This document shows positions 18,808-27,854 of a stretch of 64,000 nt of DNA, one piece after another. The position numbers were made by a program, and so were the translations under genes. The stretch is from Gordonia sputi NBRC 100414. Lineage in GTDB: Bacteria > Actinomycetota > Actinomycetes > Mycobacteriales > Mycobacteriaceae. Under the pieces are notes generated by a model. It saw only the letters and a list, made by a program, of their open reading frames with translations, searched no databases and was not told the origin of the DNA. The stretch lies in the NCBI RefSeq assembly GCF_000248055.1, contig NZ_BAFC01000007.1, positions 1-64,000 on the forward strand, written 5' to 3'. The first letter of the stretch is position 1, and the number at the start of each line of letters is the position of its first letter.

Positions 18808-18831
18808 ATTGATCCAGAAATGAGGTTCAAT
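18808..18831. promoter_or_regulatory. Candidate MocR operator between divergent genes
   Basis: ATTGATCC (18808-18815) and GGTTCAAT (18824-18831) form a one-mismatch inverted repeat with an 8-base spacer. TCAATCGAG at 18827-18835 also recurs at 18851-18859. These lie between the NAD(P)-binding gene and the MocR gene, where MocR regulators usually bind. Confidence 0.45.
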
Positions 18832-18867
18832 CGAGTCGTATTATTGTGCGTCAATCGAGGAGGTGCG

Positions 18868-20372
18868 ATGACGGGTGATCGGTGGTCGGCACTCGCCGAG
18901 CGACTCGGGACCGACCTCTATCTCGATCTGCAGCCCGATCCCGACGCACCCACTCGAGGCCGCAGCGCGCAGCTCCGCTCCCGGCTCGCGGACGAACTGC
19001 GCAGCGCCATCGCAGATGGCCGCCTCGCACCCGGCACGCGCCTACCTCCCTACCGGTCACTCGCCGCCGATCTCGGTCTGGCTCGCGGGACCGTCTCCTC
19101 GGTGTATTCCGAACTGATCGCTGAAGGTTGGCTGACCGCGCGGCAGGGCGCGGGCACCACGGTCGCAGCGGGCACCACCGTCGCAACGGGTTTCGGGGCG
19201 CCGGGTTCCGCAGGCGCATCGTTCACAACGGTCGTGTCCGCACCGCGCGTCGCACATGACTTCTCCCTCGGCCAGCCCAACACGTCACAGTTCCCGCGCA
19301 CCGCATGGATCAGGTCGATGCGACGGGCGATCTCGAGCGCCGACGACTCCGCCTTCGGTCCGACGCTGCCCAACGGCAGCGAACGGCTACGCGTCGCGCT
19401 CGCCGGCTATCTCGCCCGAGCGCGTGGCGTTCGTGCACATCCCGACCAGATCGTCTTGACCACATCGGTACTCTCGGCGTTGGAGCTGTTGGGACGCAGC
19501 CTTTTTCGTGAATCCGTCGCGGCCGAAGCATACGGTCTGCCCTTCTTTCGCGACGCGTTTACCCAGTACGGCGCGGTCGTGTCACCCATTGCGGTCGACC
19601 ACGACGGCGCAGACGTGACAGCGCTGACCGACCTCACCGCCAAGCCCCAGGCCGTCCTGCTCACCCCCAGCCACCAGTCCCCGATCGGGGTGTCGCTTGC
19701 TCCGCATCGACGTGCGGTTGTAGCCGAGTGGGCAAGGGCGACAGACACATTCCTGATCGAAGACGACTACGACGGTGAACTGCGCTACGACCGCGAACCC
19801 GTCGGCGCGATGCAGGCACTGGCTCCCGACCACATCATCTACACGGGGTCGGTCAGCAAGAGCTTGTCACCCTCGGTACGCATCGGCTGGCTGGTCCTAC
19901 CACCGGCGCTGGTCTCAACTGTGATGTGGGCCAAGGGAATGCGCGAACCGGATGCGAGCATCGTCGATCAGCTTGCCCTGGCCGACATGATCGAGACCGG
20001 CTCATACGACAAGCACATCCGAGCAGTCGACAGTTTTATCGACGCCGCAGGCGGGCGCTGATCGAGCGGCTGGGCGCGCACGGGATCGCGACGATGGGCA
20101 TCTCCGCCGGGCTCCATGCGGTGATACCCGTTCCCGTCGATGTGGAGGCGTCGGTGCTCGCGGCAACCTACGAACGGGGATTCTCGCTCAGTGGACTCGA
20201 CGTGCTGCGCCATCCGGACGCCCCGAGACTTCACGACGCCCATGATGAGCCGACCGGAGGAGTCCTCGTCGGCTTCGGGACGCCGCCGGTCTCGACATTC
20301 GACGCCGACGTGACCGCGCTCATCGAACTACTCGACGATCACTTACCGAATCGCCGACTGCGCGCGGAGTAG
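18868..20372 (+). pseudogene. MocR-family regulator (GntR HTH plus aminotransferase fold), frameshifted
   Basis: The N-terminal GntR winged helix (LADELRSAIADGRLAPGTRLPPYRSLAADL) is followed by an aminotransferase-I-like domain with the PLP-lysine segment YTGSVSKSLSPSVRIGW. The first frame ends early at 20061 after YDKHIRAVDSF. The expected continuation (RQFYRRRRRALIERL...) is in another frame and ends at 20372. A single missing base near 20030 explains this. Either the gene is recently broken or the base is a sequencing error. The ATG at 18868 has GAGGAGG upstream. Its last 34 bases overlap the 3' end of the convergent Z-prenyl synthase gene. It should control the divergent NAD(P)-binding/AhpD-like operon. 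Confidence 0.85.
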
Positions 20373-21121
20373 TCGCGCAGCGCACGCAGGAAATCGACCC
20401 GACGGAACTCGGGCCAATAGGCGTCGGTGAACCAGATCTCCGAGTACGCGCTCTGCCACAGCAGGAATCCGGACAGCCGCTGCTCCCCCGACGTCCTGAT
20501 GACCAGATCGGGGTCGGGCTGTCCCTTGGTGTACAGATTGCGGTCGATCGCCTCGACGGTGACCGCGTCGACGAGTTCGTCGACCGTCGCGCCCGCCTCT
20601 GCCTTCTCCACCAGGACCGCGCGCACAGCGTCGGCGATCTCCTGTCGGCCCCCGTACCCGACCGCCACGTTGACGTTCATGCCCGATCTGTCGAGGGTGC
20701 GTTCAGCGGCGTTGCGCAGACGCTGGGCCGCGGTATCGGGGAGCTGATCGAGGGTTCCGACGATGCGAACCCGCCAGTGCCCGTCAGGGGTGGCGATCTC
20801 GTCGACGATGTCGGGCACGATCTCCATCAGCGCGTCGAGTTCGTCGGAGGCGCGCTGCAGATTCTCGGTGGACAGCAAATAGATGGTGACCGTCTCGATG
20901 CCCAGCTCAGCGCACCACTCGAGCATCTCGGCGATGCGCTGTGCGCCCACCCGATGACCGTGACTGACATCTTCGAAGCCCGCCTCGCGAGCCCATCGTC
21001 GATTGCCGTCGCAGATGATCGCCACATGCTGAGGCAGTCGGTTCTCGTCCGTCAACTGAATCAGCCGCCGCTCGTACACGGAGAGCATCGGCCGACGCAG
21101 ACGATCGGGTAGGAGTTTCAT
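20339..21121 (-). CDS. uppS: Short-chain Z-isoprenyl diphosphate synthase (UppS family)
   Basis: This 260-residue cis-prenyltransferase has the diphosphate-binding opening VAIICDGNRRWARE and the C-terminal PDPDLVIRTSGEQRLSGFLLWQ and SAYSEIWF segments. Position next to the hemolysin III and coaA-glyA genes matches Rv1086, the Z,E-farnesyl diphosphate synthase that feeds decaprenyl phosphate synthesis for the cell wall. By that homology it is likely a short-chain enzyme, although it belongs to the general UppS family. The ATG at 21121 is the only well-supported start. Confidence 0.92.
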   Translation of the reverse strand: MKLLPDRLRRPMLSVYERRLIQLTDENRLPQHVAIICDGNRRWAREAGFEDVSHGHRVGAQRIAEMLEWCAELGIETVTIYLLSTENLQRASDELDALMEIVPDIVDEIATPDGHWRVRIVGTLDQLPDTAAQRLRNAAERTLDRSGMNVNVAVGYGGRQEIADAVRAVLVEKAEAGATVDELVDAVTVEAIDRNLYTKGQPDPDLVIRTSGEQRLSGFLLWQSAYSEIWFTDAYWPEFRRVDFLRALRDYSARSRRFGK

Positions 21122-21161
21122 CGCGAACCAGATTAGACCTCACCTGTAAGGGCACACTGAA

Positions 21162-22241
21162 TCAGGCCACGACATCCTCGGCGAGTTCTTCGGTCTCCTC
21201 GTCGGTGAGCTGGTCGCGCTCGTGCCTCCCGGCAGCGGCAGGACTCGCGTCTACCGCGCTTTCTACGACGTTTCGACGGTCCCGCAGCGCAACAATACCG
21301 ACGAGTGCCGCGCCGACGACGAGCCAGCCGATGATCTTGGCGATGTCGCCTGCGCTGGAGACCTGCGGGAAGTAGGCAAGGTTGCGCGACGCCTCGTTCA
21401 GACCCGCACCGATCCAGAAATCGTGCAGGACGGCGAAGAACTTCGGTTGCAGCGCAGGCGCGAACACGCCGCCGCTGGTCGTGAAGTTCAACCCGACGAA
21501 GATCGTGACCATCGCCAGCGTCGTGAATCGACCGATGAACGGGTGCAATCCGATCGCGAACAGCATGGTGGCCAGCGCGTAGAGGATCGACAGCCCGAAG
21601 ATCTGCCACTGTGCACCCGGCAGGGCGTCGAACACCCACACGGCGATCGCCGTGGTCACCGCGGCAGAGATCACCGAGCAGACCGCCGCGAACCCGAGAC
21701 GCACGCGAATCCTGCGTCCACCTGCGGCGACAGCGATCGCGATGCCGCATCCGTACGAGCCGACGGTGAGCGCCACCAGGAAGAAGAAGATGCTCTGCCC
21801 GGACGGATCGCGCTGCGGATCGGCCTGCACGACGTCGACGATCTTCAGCGGTTGGTCCTTCGCGATCGTGATGCCGTTGAAGATTCGTTCGACCGTGACC
21901 GCTGTGGGATCCGACGCCGCTGTCGACACGTAGAGGACGGGCGTGTCGGCTTTCGGCTCGAAGGCCGCCGCGATCTCCCGGTGCTCGATGGCCGCGCGCG
22001 CCTCAGCGGCGGTGGCGACGGTCCGGATCGAGACGTGGTCGCCGAGTTGTTGCTGGAGGGTCTGTGCGGCCACCTGTGTCGAGGTACCGGCACCGACCAC
22101 ATCGATACGCAGATCGTGCGGATCGGGCTTGTGGAATCCGCCGAGATACGCGAGCGCCATCACGGCACCGATGACGAGCGGAACGGCGACGTGCGACGCG
22201 ATGGTCTTGATCGACAACGCATGGGTGGGAGCAGCGGACAT
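21162..22241 (-). CDS. ABC-2/YhgE-like membrane protein
   Basis: This 359-residue protein has one N-terminal membrane helix, an extracytoplasmic domain of about 120 residues and four or five C-terminal helices (from FFFLVALTVGSYGCG to IIGWLVVGAALVGIVAL). This is the layout of ABC-2 or YhgE/DUF3533-type transport proteins. The tail is acidic (TDEETEELAEDV). It is divergent from a MarR gene and both lie over paired operators, so it is probably a MarR-controlled efflux component. No ATPase gene lies beside it. Confidence 0.65.
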   Translation of the reverse strand: MSAAPTHALSIKTIASHVAVPLVIGAVMALAYLGGFHKPDPHDLRIDVVGAGTSTQVAAQTLQQQLGDHVSIRTVATAAEARAAIEHREIAAAFEPKADTPVLYVSTAASDPTAVTVERIFNGITIAKDQPLKIVDVVQADPQRDPSGQSIFFFLVALTVGSYGCGIAIAVAAGGRRIRVRLGFAAVCSVISAAVTTAIAVWVFDALPGAQWQIFGLSILYALATMLFAIGLHPFIGRFTTLAMVTIFVGLNFTTSGGVFAPALQPKFFAVLHDFWIGAGLNEASRNLAYFPQVSSAGDIAKIIGWLVVGAALVGIVALRDRRNVVESAVDASPAAAGRHERDQLTDEETEELAEDVVA

Positions 22242-22289
22242 CGATTACCTTCTGGGCTAGTCGAGAACATAGATCGTTCACCAGGAACG

Positions 22290-22327
22290 GTTGCAGAATG
22301 CAACTTGGATAGGTTGTAATATACAAC
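22290..22327. promoter_or_regulatory. Two MarR operators, GTTGYA-N3-TRCAAC
   Basis: GTTGCAGAATGCAAC (22290-22304) and GTTGTAATATACAAC (22313-22327) are each perfect 6-bp inverted repeats around 3 bases, with centres 23 bp apart. The second ends one base before the MarR start codon. They lie between the divergent membrane-protein and MarR genes, so autorepression and control of both sides is expected. Confidence 0.85.
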
Positions 22328-22328
22328 T

Positions 22329-22769
22329 ATGGCTTCACCCGAGCAACCCGATGCCGCCGAAGTCGTCGGGCAGGAACTGGTCACGCTGTCGCGGCGGCTG
22401 CGCAACGGCGCCCGCGACATCTACGCAGAGGGCGGCCTGACCTTCGTCGAGTTCTCGCTCCTCGCACTGATCTCGGACAACCCGGGAATCAACGCGGCGT
22501 CACTGGCTCGAGCCGCGAACATCGACAAGTCGACGGCCAGCCGCCAGCTCGGCGAACTCCGTCGCCGTGGCCTGCTGCGCCGCACGCAGGACGCGACGTC
22601 GTCGAGGTCGCAGTCGTTGGAAGTGACGCAGGAGGCTCTCGACACCCTGGGCGAGATCCGCCGACGCAGTGGCGACGCCATCGCACGCAGGCTCGACACG
22701 TGGACGCAGGACGATCTCGAACTGTTCGCAACGCTGCTGCGCCGCTACAACGACGCCGACGCGACATGA
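22329..22769 (+). CDS. MarR family transcriptional regulator
   Basis: This 146-residue winged-helix protein has the MarR pattern: a first helix VVGQELVTLSRRLR, recognition helix region LARAANIDKSTASRQLGELRRRGLL (about residues 57-81) and a wing with RTQDATSSRSQSLEVT. The ligand is unknown. It is transcribed opposite the membrane protein with two palindromic operators in between. Its stop overlaps the start of the LLM oxidoreductase gene (ATGA), so the two are co-expressed. Confidence 0.93.
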   Translation: MASPEQPDAAEVVGQELVTLSRRLRNGARDIYAEGGLTFVEFSLLALISDNPGINAASLARAANIDKSTASRQLGELRRRGLLRRTQDATSSRSQSLEVTQEALDTLGEIRRRSGDAIARRLDTWTQDDLELFATLLRRYNDADAT

Positions 22770-23776
22770 CCCCGATCGCGGTGACGACCGCCCTGTTCGA
22801 GCCGGCGGGCGCAGCGCAGCGAGCCACCGATCTCGCCCGCGCGGGTTCAGCGGGGGTGTTCACCTTCGAGGGGCCGCACGATGTGTTCACGCCGCTCGTC
22901 GTTGCGGCGTCAGTACCGGAATTGACCCTGCTGACCAACGTCGCAATTGCCTTCCCGCGCAATCCGATTCACCTCGCACACGCGGCCAACGACCTTCAGT
23001 TGCTCTCCGGCGGCAGATTTCGACTCGGCCTGGGAACGCAGATACGCCCGCAGATCGAGAAGCGGTTCGGCGCTGATTTCGACGACCCGGTGGGCCGTAT
23101 GGCCGACAAGGTCAGCGCCATCAACGCCATCTTCGATGCGTGGGAGACCGGAGCCCCGCTGCGCTATGAAGGGGCCTATCACCGTCACACCTTGATGACG
23201 CCCACCTTCAACCCCGGCCCCAACCCGTTCGGTCGGCCGCCGGTGTTCGTCGGCGCGCTCGGGCCGTTGATGACGCGCGCCGCGGCAAAGCACGCCGACG
23301 GAGTGTTGGTGATGCCGTTTTCCACCGCCGACTTTCTGGCATCGACGACCGTCCCGAACATTCGACGCGGCCTCGCCGCACGCGATCACGGCCGCGGCTT
23401 CACCGCGATCCCCGAGGTGATCGTCTCGGTGGGCACCGACCACACCGCCGCTCGACGACTCCTCGCCTTCTACGGCTCGACGCCCGCCTACCGGCCCGTC
23501 CTCGCAGCGCATGGTGCCGAGCAGCTGCAGCCAGAACTCAATGCGCTCTCGAAGCAGGGGCGGTGGGCCGAGATGGCCGATCTGATCGACGACGAGCTAC
23601 TGCACACGATCGCCGCTGTCGGTGGTCCCGCAGACGTCGCACAGCAGATCCGAGCCCGTGTCGACGCGTTCGACGCGCTGCGCGATCTCGATGTCCGCGT
23701 CGACGAGGTGTGTATCTATCAGCCGACACCTATCGACGTCGACCAGCTCGCGGCGATCATCGCCACACTCGGCTGA
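22766..23776 (+). CDS. LLM-class F420-dependent oxidoreductase
   Basis: This 336-residue TIM-barrel protein is luciferase-like: it opens ITPIAV-type then uses TNVAIAFPRNPIHLA, SGGRFRLGLGTQ and PPVFVGALGPLMTRAAA, the hallmarks of F420-dependent LLM oxidoreductases common in mycolate producers. The substrate is unknown. The ATG at 22766 overlaps the MarR stop. Being in a MarR operon opposite an exporter-like gene suggests detoxification of a small molecule. This is inferred. Confidence 0.88.
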   Translation: MTPIAVTTALFEPAGAAQRATDLARAGSAGVFTFEGPHDVFTPLVVAASVPELTLLTNVAIAFPRNPIHLAHAANDLQLLSGGRFRLGLGTQIRPQIEKRFGADFDDPVGRMADKVSAINAIFDAWETGAPLRYEGAYHRHTLMTPTFNPGPNPFGRPPVFVGALGPLMTRAAAKHADGVLVMPFSTADFLASTTVPNIRRGLAARDHGRGFTAIPEVIVSVGTDHTAARRLLAFYGSTPAYRPVLAAHGAEQLQPELNALSKQGRWAEMADLIDDELLHTIAAVGGPADVAQQIRARVDAFDALRDLDVRVDEVCIYQPTPIDVDQLAAIIATLG

Positions 23777-23792
23777 CAGCCTTCTCACACAA

Positions 23793-23810
23793 AGTTACGG
23801 TACCGTAGCT
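23793..23810. promoter_or_regulatory. Palindrome at the hemolysin III promoter
   Basis: A perfect 12-bp palindrome TACGGTACCGTA (23796-23807) extends to 18 bp with one mismatched pair and ends 3 bases before the GTG start of the next gene. It resembles TTACNGTAA-type TetR operators. The binding protein is unknown. Confidence 0.55.
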
Positions 23811-23813
23811 TAC

Positions 23814-24482
23814 GTGAACTCAGCCCTGGTGACCGCTGTCGCCGACAGACCTCGCCTCCGCGGCGTCATTCATCAGTGGTCGGCCTACGTCGCAGTGGTC
23901 GCAGGCGTCGCCCTTGTCATCGGCGCAGGCTGGCTACGTGGACCGGGAGCCGCGGTGGCCTGTGCCGTCTACGCGGCAACCGTCGTCGGTCTGTTCGCGA
24001 CCTCGGCGTCGTATCACCGGATCGCGTGGAAATCGCTGAGCGCTCAGATACACATGAAGCGTGCCGACCACTCGATGATCTTCGTGTTCATCGCGGGTAC
24101 CTACACGCCGTTCTGTGTGATGGGTCTGCCGAGTCCGATGCGGTGGTGGGTGCTCGGCATCGTCTGGGTCGGCGCGGTCGCCGGTGTCGCACTGAAGATC
24201 GCGTGGCCTGGCGCGCCCCGCTGGCTCGGGGTCACGCTCTACATCCTGCTCGGGTGGGTCATCATCGCCGTCGCCCCGACGCTCGTCGCACATGTCGGTT
24301 GGCTCGTACTGATCCTGCTCGCGGTGGGCGGGGTGTTCTACAGCGTCGGCGGAGTGCTCTACGCACTGCGCTGGCCCAATCCCTGGCCGACGACGTTCGG
24401 CCATCACGAGGTGTTCCACGTCTGCACAGCCATTGCCGCGCTACTGCACTACATCGCGGTCTGGCTGGTCGTTGCCGCCTGA
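23814..24482 (+). CDS. Hemolysin III family membrane protein (YqfA-like)
   Basis: This 222-residue protein has seven predicted membrane helices and the family metal-type residues in SASYHRIAW, HMKRADHSMIFVFIAGTYTPFC and the late GHHEVFHV histidines. It is of the hemolysin III / PAQR-related family (Rv1085c position). Despite the name, a haemolytic role is unproven. I chose the GTG at 23814, directly downstream of a palindrome. The gene ends 39 bases from the convergent B12-binding-protein gene. Confidence 0.88.
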   Translation: MNSALVTAVADRPRLRGVIHQWSAYVAVVAGVALVIGAGWLRGPGAAVACAVYAATVVGLFATSASYHRIAWKSLSAQIHMKRADHSMIFVFIAGTYTPFCVMGLPSPMRWWVLGIVWVGAVAGVALKIAWPGAPRWLGVTLYILLGWVIIAVAPTLVAHVGWLVLILLAVGGVFYSVGGVLYALRWPNPWPTTFGHHEVFHVCTAIAALLHYIAVWLVVAA

Positions 24483-24521
24483 CAGCGCGTCCCGACGAGC
24501 CGCCGCCTGCCGACGGCCTAC

Positions 24522-25559
24522 TCAGAGCCCCTGCGATCGCAGGTACTCGGCAAGCGCCGTGATGGTCTGCGGATTGCGCGGACCCTCGACGAGCGCCGCA
24601 TACGGGAACGAGATGTAGCGGCGCTCTCGCACAGCGGTTGTCTGCGCCATCAACGGTTGCGACTCGAGCTGTCGAATCTTGGCTTCGACGGTGTTCTGCG
24701 GCCCCGCCCCGTAATCGACGATGACGATGACCTGCGGATCGCGCTGCGCCGCGGCCTCCCATGATGCCGACGTCCAGGAGTCGTCGATATCGCCGAAGAT
24801 GTTGCGTCCACCGGCTTCGGCGATGATCTGATCCGGTGCCGCATTCCGACCCGAGGTGAACGGCGTCGGATCGGCGCTGTCGAAGGGGAAGACCCGCGCC
24901 GCTGCGGACGCGGCAGGCGCCCCCACACGCGCAGCCTCGACCTGCTTGCGATAGTCGGCGGTCAGCGTCGCGGCCCGACCACTCACGCCGAAGATCTGCC
25001 CCAGATTCGACAGGTCCGCGTACAACGCATCGAGGGGTCGTACGACGCCGCGCTTGGTGTTGCCTGCCTGGCGACAGGCTTCGGTCAGCTGGTATGGCAC
25101 GGCACCGGTCGAACGCACCCAGTCGGGGGTGACGCCGGTCGATTCCTTGAACCCGTAGTTCCAGCCCGCAAAGACGAAGTCGGGCCGCGCAGCGGCGATG
25201 ATCTCCCGCGAGAACGCCGTGCCCAATGATGGTGTCTTCTCGAAATCCGCTCGCCACGGGGATGATTCGATATCGCGCTCTTTGCCCTCGTACGTGGTGT
25301 AGCCGGCCATCCGGTCGCCCAATCCGAGGGCGAACATCAGCTCTGTGATCCCGGTGTCGTTCGTCACCGCACGATCGGGTACACCGCTCACCGTAAGCGG
25401 TGCACCACAATTGGTTACCGTCACCTGTTCCCCTGATGACCTGGGAGTCGACGACTCGACGTCGGCGCCGCAACCGGAGACCACTGTCATCGCGGCTAGT
25501 GCAGACACGACGAATGCGCGCGGTCTGCGAAGTGCTGTCCTGGTCATAGGTGCTGTCAT
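24522..25559 (-). CDS. Cobalamin/iron-type ABC substrate-binding lipoprotein (BtuF-like)
   Basis: This 345-residue class III binding protein has a lipoprotein signal with lipobox VVSGC (Cys30) and the family stretches GITELMFALGLGDRMAGYT and PDFVFAGWNYGF. Sequence alone does not separate siderophore from corrinoid binders, but the operon begins with a cobalamin riboswitch, so vitamin B12 or a precursor is the likely ligand. The ATG at 25559 overlaps the ATPase stop (ATGA). It is the last gene of a three-gene import operon. Confidence 0.85.
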   Translation of the reverse strand: MTAPMTRTALRRPRAFVVSALAAMTVVSGCGADVESSTPRSSGEQVTVTNCGAPLTVSGVPDRAVTNDTGITELMFALGLGDRMAGYTTYEGKERDIESSPWRADFEKTPSLGTAFSREIIAAARPDFVFAGWNYGFKESTGVTPDWVRSTGAVPYQLTEACRQAGNTKRGVVRPLDALYADLSNLGQIFGVSGRAATLTADYRKQVEAARVGAPAASAAARVFPFDSADPTPFTSGRNAAPDQIIAEAGGRNIFGDIDDSWTSASWEAAAQRDPQVIVIVDYGAGPQNTVEAKIRQLESQPLMAQTTAVRERRYISFPYAALVEGPRNPQTITALAEYLRSQGL

Positions 25560-26356
25560 GAGTGCTCTTCCTCGGAGATGGCTTGTGGGACTTGGTCGTC
25601 GAAGATGATCTGCGGAACGCCTGTGCGGGGGTGGGCGACGACGTACGCACCAACGCCGTACCACTCGGCGATGTTCGTCGCGGTGAGGAGTTCGTCCGGT
25701 GGCCCGATGCACGCGATCGTCCCGTCGAGCACAACGGCGAGCGTGGTGCAGTACTGTGCCGCCATGTTGAGATCGTGCAGCGCCGCGACGACGGTGACCC
25801 CGCGTCCGCGCGCCGCACCAAGGATGTCGAACTGATGGCGGATATCAAGGTGATTGGTCGGTTCATCGAGGATCAGTACGTTGGGCTCCTGCGCGAATGC
25901 GCGCGCGATGAGTACGCGTTGCGCCTCTCCGCCGGAGAGCGTGGTGAACACACGATCCGCGAACATCCCGACGCCGGCCGTGGACATCGCCGCCGCGCAC
26001 ACCTGGCGGTCGCGGGCACGGGCCGCCGCACCCAGTTCGCGGTGTGGTAGCCGTCCCGTCGCGACAACCTCTGACGCGGTGAAATCGAAGTCGAGCGAGG
26101 CCGATTGGGTGAGCGCGGCGACTCGTCGTGCGTTCTCCCGCATACTCACCGCACGCACGTCGTTGCCGTCGACTCGCACGCTGCCGCCCGACGGTGCCAG
26201 CGCGCGGTACACGCATCGAAGCAGGGTCGATTTGCCGCTGCCGTTCGGGCCGATCACCCCGAGGAACTCTCCGGAGTCGACCGTGAACGATGCGTCGCGA
26301 ACGATGACGGTGTGATCGATCTCGACGGTGACCGCGTCGTACTCGACGGCACTCAT
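25556..26356 (-). CDS. ABC transporter ATPase, FecE/BtuD type
   Basis: This 266-residue ATPase has Walker A GPNGSGKST (36-44), signature LSGGEAQR (140-147), Walker B LILDEPTNHLD (161-171) and the switch histidine in VAALHDLNMAA. It powers B12 or siderophore uptake with the adjacent permease and binding protein. The ATG at 26356 overlaps the permease stop, and its own stop overlaps the next gene, so all three are coupled. Confidence 0.92.
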   Translation of the reverse strand: MSAVEYDAVTVEIDHTVIVRDASFTVDSGEFLGVIGPNGSGKSTLLRCVYRALAPSGGSVRVDGNDVRAVSMRENARRVAALTQSASLDFDFTASEVVATGRLPHRELGAAARARDRQVCAAAMSTAGVGMFADRVFTTLSGGEAQRVLIARAFAQEPNVLILDEPTNHLDIRHQFDILGAARGRGVTVVAALHDLNMAAQYCTTLAVVLDGTIACIGPPDELLTATNIAEWYGVGAYVVAHPRTGVPQIIFDDQVPQAISEEEHS

Positions 26357-27415
26357 GAGTCGATCCTGGTACGCCGACGTTGCATCAGTCCGAGGAATAC
26401 CGGCACACCCACCGCAGCCGTGATCGCCCCGAGCGGAATCTCCTGCGGTGGAACGACAATCCGCGCCATCAGATCGGCGACCACAAGGAACAGCGCCCCC
26501 AGCACGGGTGCGACGAGAATGATCTTGCGGTGATCCGCACCGACGACCATGCGGGTCACGTGCGGCACGATGAGACCGACGAATCCGATTGCGCCGCAGA
26601 CAGAGACGATGAACCCGGTCATCAACGCGGCGATGACGAAGAGCTCGAGCCGAAACCGTGACGCCCGTATGCCGAGCGACGCGGCGACCTCGTCGCCCAT
26701 CGCCAGCGCATTGAGTTGTCGCGCTCTCGCTGCGACCACACCTATCCCGATGACCACCACGACCGCGACCAGCGCAACCGAATGCCATGTTGCCGCAGCA
26801 AGACTGCCGAGCAGCCAGAACATGACACTCCGTGCGGCATCACCCACCGGACGTAAAAAGATGAGCACGGTGGTCAGAGCCGAGAACCCGTATCCCAGAG
26901 CGGTTCCCGTCAACACGAGCCGCAGTGGTGTGAGACCTCCGCCGCGCTGTGCAATTCCGAAGACGAGCAACGTCGCCACCAGTGCGCCGAGGAATGCCGC
27001 GGTCGGCAACGCATACAGGCCGAGACCCGAGAAGACCCCGAACAGCACGACGGCGGTGGCTCCGACAGACGCACCCGACGAGATCCCGAGCACGTAGGGA
27101 TCCGCCAGCGGATTGCGCACCATCGCCTGCACGATCACGCCGACCACCGCCAAACCGGCACCCACCAGCGCTCCCGTCAGCACCCGTGGCACACGCGAGT
27201 CGACGACGATCCAGTACGAGGCAGCGTCGACCGACGAGACCGGTCCCCCGGTGATTGCTGCCCACACCATCCGCAGCGATACGGACCAGCCCGATCTCCA
27301 CGGTTCCGTATGCGACGCCGCACGCTGCGGCCACGACGAGCGCCACACCGCAGCCGATGGCCACGGAGACGGGTCGCGCCCAGGTATCCCGAGGGTTCGC
27401 ACTGCGCGTCGGCAT
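26353..27415 (-). pseudogene. FecCD/BtuC-type permease, frameshifted near its N-terminus
   Basis: The main frame (to 26353) encodes nine membrane helices of the FecCD family, including NPLADPYVLGISSGASVGA and the cytoplasmic GDEVAASLGI coupling motif. The first helix (RPVSVAIGCGVALVVAAACG) is in a different frame that starts at the ATG at 27415 behind AGGAGGG. The two frames join only if one base is added or removed near 27265-27300. An in-frame start at 27402 gives an implausible N-terminus. So the gene is either broken or carries a sequencing error; the intact downstream frame argues for the latter or for a recent change. Confidence 0.8.
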
Positions 27416-27544
27416 ACCCGCCCTCCTGATCAGCCCGGAGCGGGTACAGCAGATGTCGCCACGCGGGGTCGACGACGACCACGCGAGTTCAACACCGACC
27501 ATGTCCCGCGAAGTCGATGGGACCGCCTATGCCCGGCGGCCACG

Positions 27545-27720
27545 TCGGCAGGTCTTCGGACTTCGGACACGGCACGTGATGTGCCACCTATCGACGATCG
27601 CTTCCCGAGCCGGCAGGCCCAGTGCTGTTGAACGCCTTCGTTTCCGTTACCGCTGCGGGGCAGCTCTGGATTCCCACCAGATTCCCTCTTGGCTCTCACC
27701 GACGATCTCGGCTGGAGAAC
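27545..27720 (-). promoter_or_regulatory. Cobalamin (AdoCbl) riboswitch
   Basis: Reading leftward, the region contains GGGAATCTGGTGGGAATCC, then GAGCTGCCCCGCAGCGGTAAC, a CACTGG, CTGCCGGCTCGGGAAG, and finally the B12 box GTCCGAAGACCTGCC (near 27547-27562). These are the conserved pieces in the right order for a cobalamin riboswitch. It lies about 130 bases upstream of the permease gene, so it should repress the BtuCDF-like operon when B12 is abundant. The remainder of this gap (27416-27544 and 27721-27854) holds the expression platform and presumably the promoters; I see no gene in it. Confidence 0.93.
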
Positions 27721-27854
27721 CGACGCCGCTGCAGTGTAACAACGGTCTCGAATCGGACATATGGCGCATGCGGTTTCACGAACTTCACCATCCCATCACC
27801 GCGAGGCCGACGGCGGGTAGGACGACGTCCATCCTCTCTTGGTCGGGTGGCGGC

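Noticed and set aside
23814-24482. Haemolysin or virulence factor
   Set aside because: The family name is historical. The gene is a conserved membrane protein in a housekeeping region.
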